Source: an uncultured Marinobacter sp.
GTDB lineage: Bacteria; Pseudomonadota; Gammaproteobacteria; Pseudomonadales; Oleiphilaceae
Assembly (NCBI RefSeq): GCF_913055835.1
Contig: NZ_CAJXKQ010000001.1
Coordinates: 248,001-312,000, forward strand
DNA: 64,000 nucleotides
Direction of reading: 5' to 3'
Shown piece by piece: positions 1-7,630 of the stretch (position 1 is its first letter; each line of letters starts with the position of its first letter). The position numbers and the translations under genes are program-made. A model generated the notes under the pieces. That model saw nothing but the letters and a program-made list of their open reading frames with translations. It made no database searches and was not told the origin of the DNA.

Positions 1-798
1 GTCGGGGCCCAGGTCACAGTGGTTTTCGGTGAAGCGTGGTTGGGGATTGCCTCCGCAGTGATGACCCTGGCCATCCTGATCTTCTCGGAAATTATTCCCA
101 AAACCATCGGGGCCAAATATTGGCGGGGCATCGCTCCCAGATTGCCCGCCATTCTGGGTTTCATGATCAAGGCACTGCTGCCATTTATCTGGCTGTCCAA
201 ACAGGTTACTCGCCGCATTGCCTCCGGTGAGGCAGACACGGACATTCGCGCCGAGATTAGCGCCCTGGCAGAAATAGGTAAGGACCAACAGGCCCTGGAT
301 GAAGATGAACGGCGGATGATCCATAACGTCTTGCGCTTTCACGAAATCAAGGTCAGTTCGGTGATGACACCGCGGACGGTGTGTAAATACGTCGACCCGG
401 ACATCACCTACGAGCAGTTCCGGGAGCAAGTCAGAAAATCACCGTTCTCCCGCTATCCCGTGATAGACGAGGATGGTGAGGCCCTTGGCTACCTGCACAG
501 GGCTGACCTGATCAATCTTGATGCCGACGTCGACCTGCTGGAACACATGCGCAAGATCAAGCGGGTGAAAGGCAACACCAACATCGAATTCGTGTTCTCG
601 GACATGCTGAGAGAGCGGCAACACCTGGCAGTGGTCTATGACGAACTGGGTACCTGGCTGGGAATAGTGACGCTGGAGGACATACTGGAGACACTTTTGG
701 GCACGGAAATCATGGATGAAACCGACAATGTCTCTAATCTTCGCCGGTATGCGAAGCAGCGCTGGAGCCGTCGCCTGAAGAAGTATGGCTCCGGATAG
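1..798 (+). CDS. CNNM/HlyC-CorC-like membrane protein with CBS pair (5' partial)
   Basis: The reading frame is already open at base 1, so the N-terminus lies outside the window. The first ~65 visible residues are hydrophobic and match the end of a DUF21 (CNNM) membrane domain, with the IIPKT motif near its end. A cytosolic CBS-domain pair follows (about residues 110-235). The family is linked to divalent-cation or sodium transport and CorC-type functions. The protein ends soon after the CBS pair, so the C-terminal CorC_HlyC domain of longer relatives seems to be absent. Family assignment is firm; substrate is unknown. Confidence 0.85.
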   Translation, partial: VGAQVTVVFGEAWLGIASAVMTLAILIFSEIIPKTIGAKYWRGIAPRLPAILGFMIKALLPFIWLSKQVTRRIASGEADTDIRAEISALAEIGKDQQALDEDERRMIHNVLRFHEIKVSSVMTPRTVCKYVDPDITYEQFREQVRKSPFSRYPVIDEDGEALGYLHRADLINLDADVDLLEHMRKIKRVKGNTNIEFVFSDMLRERQHLAVVYDELGTWLGIVTLEDILETLLGTEIMDETDNVSNLRRYAKQRWSRRLKKYGSG

Positions 799-813
799 AA
801 ACGGATTTGAGGG

Positions 814-978
814 TTACCGGGCGGCTTTCAGCGCGTTGGAAATCGCCTCGGCCTCGGCTTCAAGTACCTGACACCGAAGGCTGTTTCCTTGCTGAAGTGC
901 CTGCTCGATCTGCTTTCGCTTCATGTCGTACAGCTTGCTTAGAATGTCTGCCTGGCTTTGTCTGATCGGTGCATTCAT
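814..978 (-). CDS. Small hypothetical protein (54 aa)
   Basis: A 54-residue frame starts at ATG 978 behind a strong ribosome binding site (GGGGAGG, 6-7 nt upstream) and stops at TAA 814, just beyond the end of the CBS-domain gene, with which it converges. The product is hydrophilic and strongly helical in character, rich in Gln, Ala, Glu and Lys, with one Cys and no signal or membrane segment. I do not recognise the family. The strong RBS and plausible composition favour a real gene; its role is unknown. Confidence 0.55.
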   Translation of the reverse strand: MNAPIRQSQADILSKLYDMKRKQIEQALQQGNSLRCQVLEAEAEAISNALKAAR

Positions 979-1088
979 GGCGGACCTCCCCATAGTGACA
1001 CCTGTCGGTATTCTTTACGTTTCAGGCCGAACATTGGCCTTCACCGAAAACAGATGCATAACCCGGGCCATTCAGGCGTTTCCAAACA

Positions 1089-2084
1089 TTACCTGACAAA
1101 CCGTGACCGGTAGGCGCCCGGGGAGAGCCCGGTATGTTTACGGAAGAGGCGAGTGAACGAGCTCACGTCTTCATACCCCACCAATTGCGTGATTTCATCA
1201 ATCGGCAGCCGTGATTTCTCCAAATGCTGACGTGCCACCTCAATCCGCAGAAGCTGCAGGTACCCGGTGGGCGTGTCGCCAGTTGCAGTCTTGAATCGGC
1301 GAATCATCGAGCGCTCGGTCAGCCCGCCCAATGAGGCCAGGCGCTGGAGGGTTATGTGTTCACTGTAGTGGCCATCCAGCCAGTCCTGAAGTTTTAGAAT
1401 GGCCGCGTCCGAATGGTAGCGGCGGGCCTGCAGAGCGCCGTAGGGTGCCTGACTGGTTCGCCCCGCATCTATCACAAAGGCCTTTGCCAGCTCCCGCGCC
1501 ACCTGAGCCCCGGCGTACCGTTCCACCAGGTAAATACCCAGATCCCACCAGGCCATCCCGCCCCCGGCACAGGCAACGTCGCCGTCCACCGTCACCAGCT
1601 TGTCTGGCTGCAGATTCACCGTCGGGAACCGCTGCCGGAACTGATGGCTGAAACCCCAGTGCGTCGTCGCCTGACGACCATCCAGAAGTCCCGCCTCGGC
1701 GAGCATGAAGGCCCCGGTACAGTTACTGGCAACCCGGACCTGACCGGCGTCTGATGACTGAAAAGAACTGAGCCAATGGATGAGTTCTGCATTTCCAGCC
1801 AGAACAACATCAATTGGGCCGCCAATTGTCGGTATCACCACCAGATCACTGCCGTCGCCACCCGGCAGCAGATCATTCCAGGCCCCGTCCGACTGAATGG
1901 TCAGCCCGTTGATGCAGCGGCAGGGTGCTCCGTCTTTGGTCAGAAGCCGGGTGGTGAACCGCGGTGCCGGCGTCTCATCGTTAATCCGCGCCCAGGTAAC
2001 GCCGGCAAGACGGAAAAGATCAATAATCCCAGTGATGGCGCTGGCTAAAGCGCCATCGAAACCAATAACTGAAACTATTCGCAT
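1089..2084 (-). CDS. GlxA-type AraC family transcriptional regulator (DJ-1/PfpI + HTH)
   Basis: A 331-residue regulator. The N-terminal half is a DJ-1/PfpI (class I amidotransferase-like) domain, with the ASNCTGAF nucleophile-elbow region near residue 120. The C-terminal ~100 residues form the double helix-turn-helix of AraC/XylS proteins, ending in the typical GYEDVSSFTRLFRKHTGLSP signature. This is the GlxA/FtrA-like architecture, usually a ligand-sensing activator. ATG 2084 is chosen because it begins at MRIVSVIGF and has a GGAG site; an earlier in-frame start would lie inside hairpin E1. Divergent from the acyl-CoA dehydrogenase gene, which it may control (inference). Confidence 0.88.
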   Translation of the reverse strand: MRIVSVIGFDGALASAITGIIDLFRLAGVTWARINDETPAPRFTTRLLTKDGAPCRCINGLTIQSDGAWNDLLPGGDGSDLVVIPTIGGPIDVVLAGNAELIHWLSSFQSSDAGQVRVASNCTGAFMLAEAGLLDGRQATTHWGFSHQFRQRFPTVNLQPDKLVTVDGDVACAGGGMAWWDLGIYLVERYAGAQVARELAKAFVIDAGRTSQAPYGALQARRYHSDAAILKLQDWLDGHYSEHITLQRLASLGGLTERSMIRRFKTATGDTPTGYLQLLRIEVARQHLEKSRLPIDEITQLVGYEDVSSFTRLFRKHTGLSPGAYRSRFVR

Positions 2085-2100
2085 GCAAACTCCAAGGCAG

Positions 2101-2210
2101 GCTACCAGCGAGGCATTCCCTCCCGGGACTGTCTGCAGCATGGATGCTGCAGTCAAGCGTACAGGGATGTATTTACAGCGTGTCCCGGGAGGGAATGCCT
2201 TGCTGGTGGC
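2101..2210. repeat. Hairpin element E1 (52-nt centre)
   Basis: Inverted arms 2101-2129 and 2182-2210 (29 bp, two mismatches) flank a 52-nt centre. The centre contains the small hairpin CTGCAGCATGGATGCTGCAG. The arms end at the centre with the CCCGGGAC motif shared with E2 and E9, but their outer ~20 bp occur nowhere else in the window. The element lies 16 bp upstream of the AraC-type start and could be part of its leader. Confidence 0.9.
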
Positions 2211-2341
2211 CGGTCGTCAAGCGTGGGTTTGATCACCAAAAATATTGGGCGTGGCAATAATGACCATAATTATGTCATAAACGCCGGTTCCCAGAAAAAA
2301 CCAGTTGTGAGAGGCTGTCGACAACAAACAGGAGACCAAGC

Positions 2342-4144
2342 ATGACCGACACCCTGATCGACCGCCGCGACCTGGCGTTCCAACTATACGAAGTCCTCGA
2401 TACCGAAAGCCTCACCACCCGCGAGCGCTTCAGCGAACACAACCGCGACACCTTCGATGCCGTCATCGAAACTGCCGACAAAATGGCCCGGGAGAAGTTC
2501 GCCACCCACAACAGCGCCGCCGACAAAGATGAGCCGAAATTCGTCAACGGCCAGGTCGAGATGCTGCCGCAGGTAAAAGAAGCCTTTGATGCCTACGCCC
2601 AGGCTGGCTTTATCGCCGGACGTTATGACTACGAACTGGGAGGCATGCAACTGCCCGAATCCGTCATGGCCGCCTGCAACGGCTTTTTCACTGCTGCGAA
2701 CCCGGGCACCGCCGGCTACCCCTTCCTGACCACGGCTGCCGCCAACCTCATTCGTGTGTTCGGCAACGACAAGCAGAAAAACACCTTCCTGCCGAACATG
2801 CTCAGCGGCCGGTTCAGCGGAACCATGGCGCTGACCGAGCCCCATGCCGGCTCGTCGCTGGCGGATATCCGCACATCAGCGTCGCCAACCGATGAAGGGC
2901 ACTACCTGATCAAGGGCGCAAAAATTTATATCTCAGGCGGCGAGCAGTCCATCACCGACAACATCGTTCACATGGTGCTGGCCAAGATCAAAGGGGCACC
3001 GGCGGGCGTTAAGGGCATCTCCCTGTTCATCGTTCCCAAGTTCCTGGTAGATGACGAAGGTAACCCCACCGAGCGCAATGGTGTCAGCCTGGCCGGTTTG
3101 ATCCACAAACTGGGCTACCGCGGTACCACCTCAACGGCACTGAGTTTCGGCGACGATGCCCCCTGCCACGGCTATCTGGTGGGCGAGCCCCATCAGGGCC
3201 TGAAATACATGTTCCAGATGATGAACGAAGCGCGGGTTGGCGTCGGTTTTGGTGCGGCTGTGATCGGTTATCGCGGTTACATGCACAGCCTGGAGTACGC
3301 CAAGGACCGGCTACAGGGCCGCAAGGCCAGCGAGAAGAATCCGGAATCCCCGCAGGTGCCGATCATCGAACACGCGGACGTGCGCCGCATGTTGCTGGCC
3401 CAGAAAGCCTACAGCGAGGGTGGCCTGGCCCTGTGCCTCTATGGCGCCCGGCTGATGGACGACCAGCATACCCACCCGGATGAACAAAAACGCCTGGAAG
3501 CCGGTAAACTTCTGGACCTGCTCACCCCGGTGATCAAGGCCTGGCCGTCCGAATACGGCCCCAAGGCCAACGATCTGGCCATCCAGGTATACGGTGGTGC
3601 TGGCTACACCCGTGAGTATCCGGTGGAGCAGTGCTGGCGTGACAACCGTCTGAATCCGATTCATGAGGGCACCAACGGCATTCAGGCCATGGACCTGCTG
3701 GGTAGGAAGATCTGGCAGGATCAGAGCCATGGTTTGCAGCTGCTCATGCAAGAGATGCAGGTAGATCTGCAGGCAGCCACCACCGATCGCTGCCAGCAGT
3801 GGGCCCTGTCCCTGAGTGAAACACTGCAGCAGGCGGTGAAGGTTACCCAGAGCCTGGGTAAATCCCTGATGGAAGGTGATCCCGACAGAACTCTGGCCAA
3901 CGCCTCCTGCTATCTGCACTTGTTTGGGCACATCATGGTGGCCTGGATGTGGTTGCGGCAGGCCAACGCAGCGGCCCATGCCCTGGGTTCAGCCAATACC
4001 GATGATGAGCGCAATTTCTACCAGGGCAAACTGCAGGCGGCCCAGTATTTCTTCCACTGGGAGTTGCCGACTGTGGCCCAGGATCTGGTTCTGCTGCGCA
4101 ATCAGGACGATACCTGCCTGAACATGAAGGCCGATTGGTTCTGA
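2342..4144 (+). CDS. Acyl-CoA dehydrogenase with C-terminal extension (DmdC/FadE-like)
   Basis: A 600-residue FAD enzyme that would introduce a trans-2 double bond into an acyl-CoA. It shows the FAD/substrate segment MALTEPHAGSSLADI (about residues 160-175), the QVYGGAGYTREYPVEQ signature (about 416-431), the catalytic-loop segment IHEGTNGIQA, and a C-terminal extension of about 130 residues. That length matches the DmdC-like branch rather than the ~380-residue short enzymes. The start follows a GGAGA site. E2 separates it from the crotonase gene downstream. A role in beta-oxidation is inferred; a methylmercaptopropionyl-CoA substrate is possible but not shown. Confidence 0.88.
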   Translation: MTDTLIDRRDLAFQLYEVLDTESLTTRERFSEHNRDTFDAVIETADKMAREKFATHNSAADKDEPKFVNGQVEMLPQVKEAFDAYAQAGFIAGRYDYELGGMQLPESVMAACNGFFTAANPGTAGYPFLTTAAANLIRVFGNDKQKNTFLPNMLSGRFSGTMALTEPHAGSSLADIRTSASPTDEGHYLIKGAKIYISGGEQSITDNIVHMVLAKIKGAPAGVKGISLFIVPKFLVDDEGNPTERNGVSLAGLIHKLGYRGTTSTALSFGDDAPCHGYLVGEPHQGLKYMFQMMNEARVGVGFGAAVIGYRGYMHSLEYAKDRLQGRKASEKNPESPQVPIIEHADVRRMLLAQKAYSEGGLALCLYGARLMDDQHTHPDEQKRLEAGKLLDLLTPVIKAWPSEYGPKANDLAIQVYGGAGYTREYPVEQCWRDNRLNPIHEGTNGIQAMDLLGRKIWQDQSHGLQLLMQEMQVDLQAATTDRCQQWALSLSETLQQAVKVTQSLGKSLMEGDPDRTLANASCYLHLFGHIMVAWMWLRQANAAAHALGSANTDDERNFYQGKLQAAQYFFHWELPTVAQDLVLLRNQDDTCLNMKADWF

Positions 4145-4180
4145 CTTAGGAGCGCTCTGGGCCTGCCGGTATCGGAGTAA

Positions 4181-4294
4181 GCGCGACCAACGGGTGCGGC
4201 TTCCCGGGACACGCTACAAGCACATCCATGTGCGCTCGGCTGTGGCCATCCATGGCCACAGACGGTCCCGGGAAGCCGAACCCGTCGGTCGCGC
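4181..4294. repeat. Hairpin element E2 (54-nt centre)
   Basis: Arms 4181-4210 and 4265-4294 (30 bp, two mismatches) enclose a 54-nt centre with two small hairpins, GCACATCCATGTGC and TGTGGCCATCCATGGCCACA. The arm tips are CCCGGGAC; the outer arm sequence is unique to this copy. It lies between the acyl-CoA dehydrogenase and crotonase genes, both on the plus strand. Confidence 0.9.
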
Positions 4295-4349
4295 CCCCGC
4301 TTGAGTGCGGCCTGGAAGCAACGGCAAAGCATTTAGAAGGTAAAAGAAA

Positions 4350-5129
4350 ATGGCTTTGGTGAACGTTGAAAAGAAACAGCACATCCTGCTGATCGGGCTA
4401 AACCGCCCGGAAAAAATGAACGCCATGAACCGCGAGATGTACCACCAGATCGCGGCGGCTTATTACCAATTGGAGAATGATCTTGAGCTCAGGGTCGGCC
4501 TGATGTACGCCGAGGGCGACCACTTCACCAGTGGCCTGCAACTGGACGACTGGGCTGGCGTGTTTGCCAATGGCAAAGGCATTGAACCGGGCGAGGGCGA
4601 ACTGGATCCTTTCCACATCACTGGTCAGGCGCTGAGCAAACCCGTGGTTTTCGCCGCCCAGGGTATCTGCTTCACTTGCGGCGTTGAGATGATGCTCAAC
4701 ACCGATGTGCGAATCGCGGCCAAAGGAACGCGCTTTGCCCAACTGGAAGTCAAACGCGGAATCTTCGCCTGCGGCGGCGCCACCATCCGCCTGCAACGGG
4801 AAATCGGTTGGGGTAATGCGCAGCGATACCTGCTGACCGGCGATGAGTGGACGGCCGATCAGGCCTATCAGTGGGGTTTGATCCAGGAATTGGTGGAACC
4901 CGGCGAGCAGTTCAACGTTGCCTTGGAAATCGCCGACAAAATCGCAAAGGCGGCGCCCTTGGGCGTTCAGGGCAGTTTGAAATCCTCGAAGATCGCTGTC
5001 AGCGAAGGCCAAGAGGCTGCAAAGCAGCGTCTGTTCCCGGATCTTCAGCCTGTAATGGCCAGTGAAGATGTCAAAGAGGGAATCCAGTCATTCCTGGAAC
5101 GTCGAGAGGCCGTTTTCAAAGGGAAGTGA
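4350..5129 (+). CDS. Crotonase / enoyl-CoA hydratase family protein
   Basis: A 259-residue crotonase-fold protein, full length for the family, expected to act on an acyl-CoA thioester in the cytosol. The N-terminus has the LNRPEKMNAMN acyl-CoA binding segment, and a glycine-rich oxyanion-hole region lies near residues 105-115. In the catalytic region one acidic residue is present (FAQLE), but the second Glu of classical hydratases seems replaced where the sequence reads GNAQRYLL. It may therefore be an isomerase or have another crotonase activity. Neighbours suggest a fatty-acid role; the exact reaction cannot be fixed. Confidence 0.82.
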   Translation: MALVNVEKKQHILLIGLNRPEKMNAMNREMYHQIAAAYYQLENDLELRVGLMYAEGDHFTSGLQLDDWAGVFANGKGIEPGEGELDPFHITGQALSKPVVFAAQGICFTCGVEMMLNTDVRIAAKGTRFAQLEVKRGIFACGGATIRLQREIGWGNAQRYLLTGDEWTADQAYQWGLIQELVEPGEQFNVALEIADKIAKAAPLGVQGSLKSSKIAVSEGQEAAKQRLFPDLQPVMASEDVKEGIQSFLERREAVFKGK

Positions 5130-5200
5130 TTCCTGAGTTTTCTCAGGAAACACTGACACACTCCATCTCAACAGATCTGATTTTTTCTTCCGTAGTCCGG

Positions 5201-5310
5201 GCAGCCGACCGGGGTCTTCCTTCCGGGAGTGTGAGCAGCAAGGATGCTGCGATCAAGCCCCCATGGATGGGTTCACGGCGTCTCCCGGAAGGAAGACCCC
5301 GGTCGGCTGC
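5201..5310. repeat. Hairpin element E3 (52-nt centre, perfect arms)
   Basis: Arms 5201-5229 and 5282-5310 are a perfect 29-bp inverted repeat around a 52-nt centre. Read on the minus strand, the inner hairpins are CCCATCCATGGG and GCAGCATCCTTGCTGC. It lies between the convergent crotonase and alkB genes, where it could also end transcription, although no clear T tract follows. Confidence 0.92.
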
Positions 5311-5358
5311 ATGCACCAGGCCCTGAAGGCTGGGGCCAGGGCTAAAGAGCAAGCAGAA

Positions 5359-6627
5359 TCAGGCGGCCTCAGAATTCGAGGATTCGCGACGAGCCTTCGC
5401 TTCTGCTGCCACCTCCGCAGCGTAGTCCGCATATTTCGCCATCAGTTCCTCCTTCCGATCTGGATCCCAGTTAATCTTGCTCAGATCCCCCTCGTAGTGA
5501 TCAATCACCCGCTTATCCATGGTTTCATACCACCACTGCGGCAGATAGGCCGGCAACAGCATCGAGGCATAACCGCCGGGTAGCTGCGGTGCCTTCTCGA
5601 AATGCCGCAGGGCCTGGAAGCTGCGCTGGGGGTGAGCGTGATGATCTGAATGCCGCTGCAGCTGATACAGGAACAGATTGGTCACGATGTGGTTACTGTT
5701 CCAGCTGTGCTCCGGTTGGGTGCGCTCGTACTTGCCGCTCTTATCCTTCTGGCGCAGCAGGCCATAGTGCTCAATGTAGTTCACGCTTTCGAGCAGGCTG
5801 GCGCCATATACCGCCTGCGCTGCCAGGAACGGAACCGCTCTTGGTCCGCAAACCAGCGTTGTCGCGCCGAAGAAGCCGGCGCTCATGGCCCAGCCCTGAA
5901 GCAGTTCGTTGTCCAGGCTCCAGAAGCTCTTACCTTTGCGGGCAAGTCTGTTCTTTTCGATCTTGATGGAGGATTTGATGCCTCCCAGCACCGTGCGCGG
6001 CAGGAATTTCCAGAAACTCTCACCCATGCGGCTGCTGGCCGGATCTTCGGGCGTTGCCACCCGTTTGTGATGGCCGAAGTTATGCTCAACAACAAAGTGG
6101 GTGTAGCCGGTGGGGGCCAGGGCCGCCATTGCCAGCAACTTGTTCAGCTTGTTCGACTTGTGGCCGAGTTCGTGGGCCGTGTTGATGCCCACGCCGTTGA
6201 TGGCGCCAACCGTGAGCGTCAGGCCTATCTTGTCGTCCAGGGGCGTGCTTTTGCGGCTGGCAAGCCAGGCGCCCATGAAGGTCATGGCGTACTGGGTGGG
6301 AATGAAGGCCTTTACAATCCGGTCGTAGTATTTGTCCTGCTCCAGTGTCTTAACGGCGGATTCTGGAGGGTTGCTTTGATCCTCACCAATCGCACGGTCC
6401 AGGGCGGGAATGATGCCGTGCACCAGCGCTGGGCCGGTCCAGGCCAGGGCTTTCAGCTTTTTCGGGGCCAGGGCGTAGCCTGTGAGAGCGGCCAATCCGA
6501 TTCCCGGCAGGGCAGGGCCGAGTAGCCACATGTAGCGTTTCGGGTCTTTCCAGTTGCCGGCGGCTTCTTTTTCGACAGGTGATGTGACCTGATGGGATTG
6601 CAGATTGTCTGGGGTTTTGGCGTTCAT
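5359..6627 (-). CDS. alkB: Alkane 1-monooxygenase
   Basis: A 422-residue integral-membrane di-iron hydroxylase that oxidises the terminal methyl of medium-chain n-alkanes using rubredoxin-delivered electrons. All hallmark histidine clusters are present: HELGHK (152-157), HNFGHH (182-187), the NYIEHYGLLR signature (283-292) and QRHSDHHAH (324-332). Several hydrophobic membrane spans surround them. Length suits the AlkB family. The start has a GGGAG site. No rubredoxin or rubredoxin reductase gene lies nearby, so electron partners must be encoded elsewhere. It diverges from the small gene at 6812. Confidence 0.96.
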   Translation of the reverse strand: MNAKTPDNLQSHQVTSPVEKEAAGNWKDPKRYMWLLGPALPGIGLAALTGYALAPKKLKALAWTGPALVHGIIPALDRAIGEDQSNPPESAVKTLEQDKYYDRIVKAFIPTQYAMTFMGAWLASRKSTPLDDKIGLTLTVGAINGVGINTAHELGHKSNKLNKLLAMAALAPTGYTHFVVEHNFGHHKRVATPEDPASSRMGESFWKFLPRTVLGGIKSSIKIEKNRLARKGKSFWSLDNELLQGWAMSAGFFGATTLVCGPRAVPFLAAQAVYGASLLESVNYIEHYGLLRQKDKSGKYERTQPEHSWNSNHIVTNLFLYQLQRHSDHHAHPQRSFQALRHFEKAPQLPGGYASMLLPAYLPQWWYETMDKRVIDHYEGDLSKINWDPDRKEELMAKYADYAAEVAAEAKARRESSNSEAA

Positions 6628-6811
6628 TGTTGTCTCCCGTTCGGTGCGCGTAACTGCAATCTATGTCGGACAATCTAACAATGCAACGGTCGTCGAGGTT
6701 CAATAGGGATCATTGGCTCGAAATGACAAAAACCAATTCTTTGGCAGAAATCTGGTTTCTGAGCCAGACTGATGTAAATAAGAAGAGCTTGATCACAAGG
6801 AAGAATCAGCC

Positions 6812-7063
6812 ATGACGAATCCTTCTTCTGCCACTGCTTCATACTCCGTTCAAGGGATGCTTCGTGAGTACCTGTCGTCCGGCAAGCTTGCCGAGGTGGT
6901 GTACCGCGACAGCGCCGGCCAGATCTGTCTGGTTCATGATGTTATTCGCGATCTCTTCAGCCGAGCCGGTCAGGATTTTCTGCTACTCGGGCGCGGCACC
7001 ATGCTTCCGTTTGATCACCTGATTACCATCGATGGCCAGATGCTCTCTGACAACGCTGGCTAA
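6812..7063 (+). CDS. Small hypothetical protein (83 aa), possibly Rof-like
   Basis: An 83-residue soluble protein divergent from alkB across a 184-bp gap. The pattern of short beta strands, with a helical segment and an ending like FDHLITIDGQML, loosely recalls Rho-binding antiterminator (Rof/YaeO) proteins, but no diagnostic residues are clear. A GGAAG-like site precedes ATG 6812. I would treat it as a real gene of unknown function; the Rof suggestion is weak. Confidence 0.55.
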   Translation: MTNPSSATASYSVQGMLREYLSSGKLAEVVYRDSAGQICLVHDVIRDLFSRAGQDFLLLGRGTMLPFDHLITIDGQMLSDNAG

Positions 7064-7154
7064 CGAAAGGGTAATCGGTCGGTAATTGTGTTTTCCAAAG
7101 CTCTCGCCGTACCCTGTGCCCCGTTGTAAATACTTACCAACAGAGGGATATGGT

Positions 7155-7451
7155 ATGAATAAGCTCACACTGAGTGCGCTTTTGATGGTGCTTTCACTGG
7201 GCCTTGCTGCCTGCAGTTCGGAAGAGAATGAAGGGGTCGATGTCGAGCAGGCTGCGGATAACGCCGGAGACATGATGGAGGACGCGGCCGATTCCACTGA
7301 GGAAACCGTGGAAGAAGCCACCGGCCAGGACGAAAGTGCCATGGGCGAATTGCAGGAAGGCGCAGAGGAAGCTGGTGAGGCCATGAGTGATGCTGCCGAA
7401 GAAGCTGGCGATTCAATCGAAGAGGGCTATGAAGAAGCCACGGAGCAGTAA
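7155..7451 (+). CDS. Small acidic alanine/glutamate-rich lipoprotein
   Basis: A 98-residue protein with a lipoprotein signal: charged start, hydrophobic core and lipobox LAAC (Cys about residue 17), then a very acidic tail made of repeated EEAGE/DAAE-like units. The tail has almost no hydrophobic core and is probably helical or disordered outside the membrane. ATG 7155 (MNKLTLSALL) is preferred to an in-frame codon 69 bases earlier because the signal peptide starts there and an AGAGGGATATGGT region precedes it. Function unknown. Confidence 0.7.
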   Translation: MNKLTLSALLMVLSLGLAACSSEENEGVDVEQAADNAGDMMEDAADSTEETVEEATGQDESAMGELQEGAEEAGEAMSDAAEEAGDSIEEGYEEATEQ

Positions 7452-7538
7452 TTGAGTGGACTGACCGCTCTGGCGCAACAGATTGCCCGGAGCGGTCGGA
7501 TCGCCGGTGCCAACCCTTGTAAACTAATGTTAACGCAT

Positions 7539-7567
7539 TTGTCTTTTTAACTTCCGCTTACTGTCAT
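7539..7567 (+). promoter_or_regulatory. Possible partial Pho box upstream of phoX
   Basis: A perfect PhoB half-site heptamer, CTGTCAT, lies at 7561-7567, 64 bases before the phoX start, and a 5/7 match (TTGTCTT) lies 22 bases earlier at 7539. The heptamers at the intervening and following 11-bp steps match poorly, so this is a candidate only. Phosphate control would fit the family of the downstream gene. Confidence 0.3.
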
Positions 7568-7630
7568 ATTTCCCGCCGAAACTGGCCTCTCAACAACATT
7601 GACCCGCTGTTCTTTGAGAGAGGCAATAAC

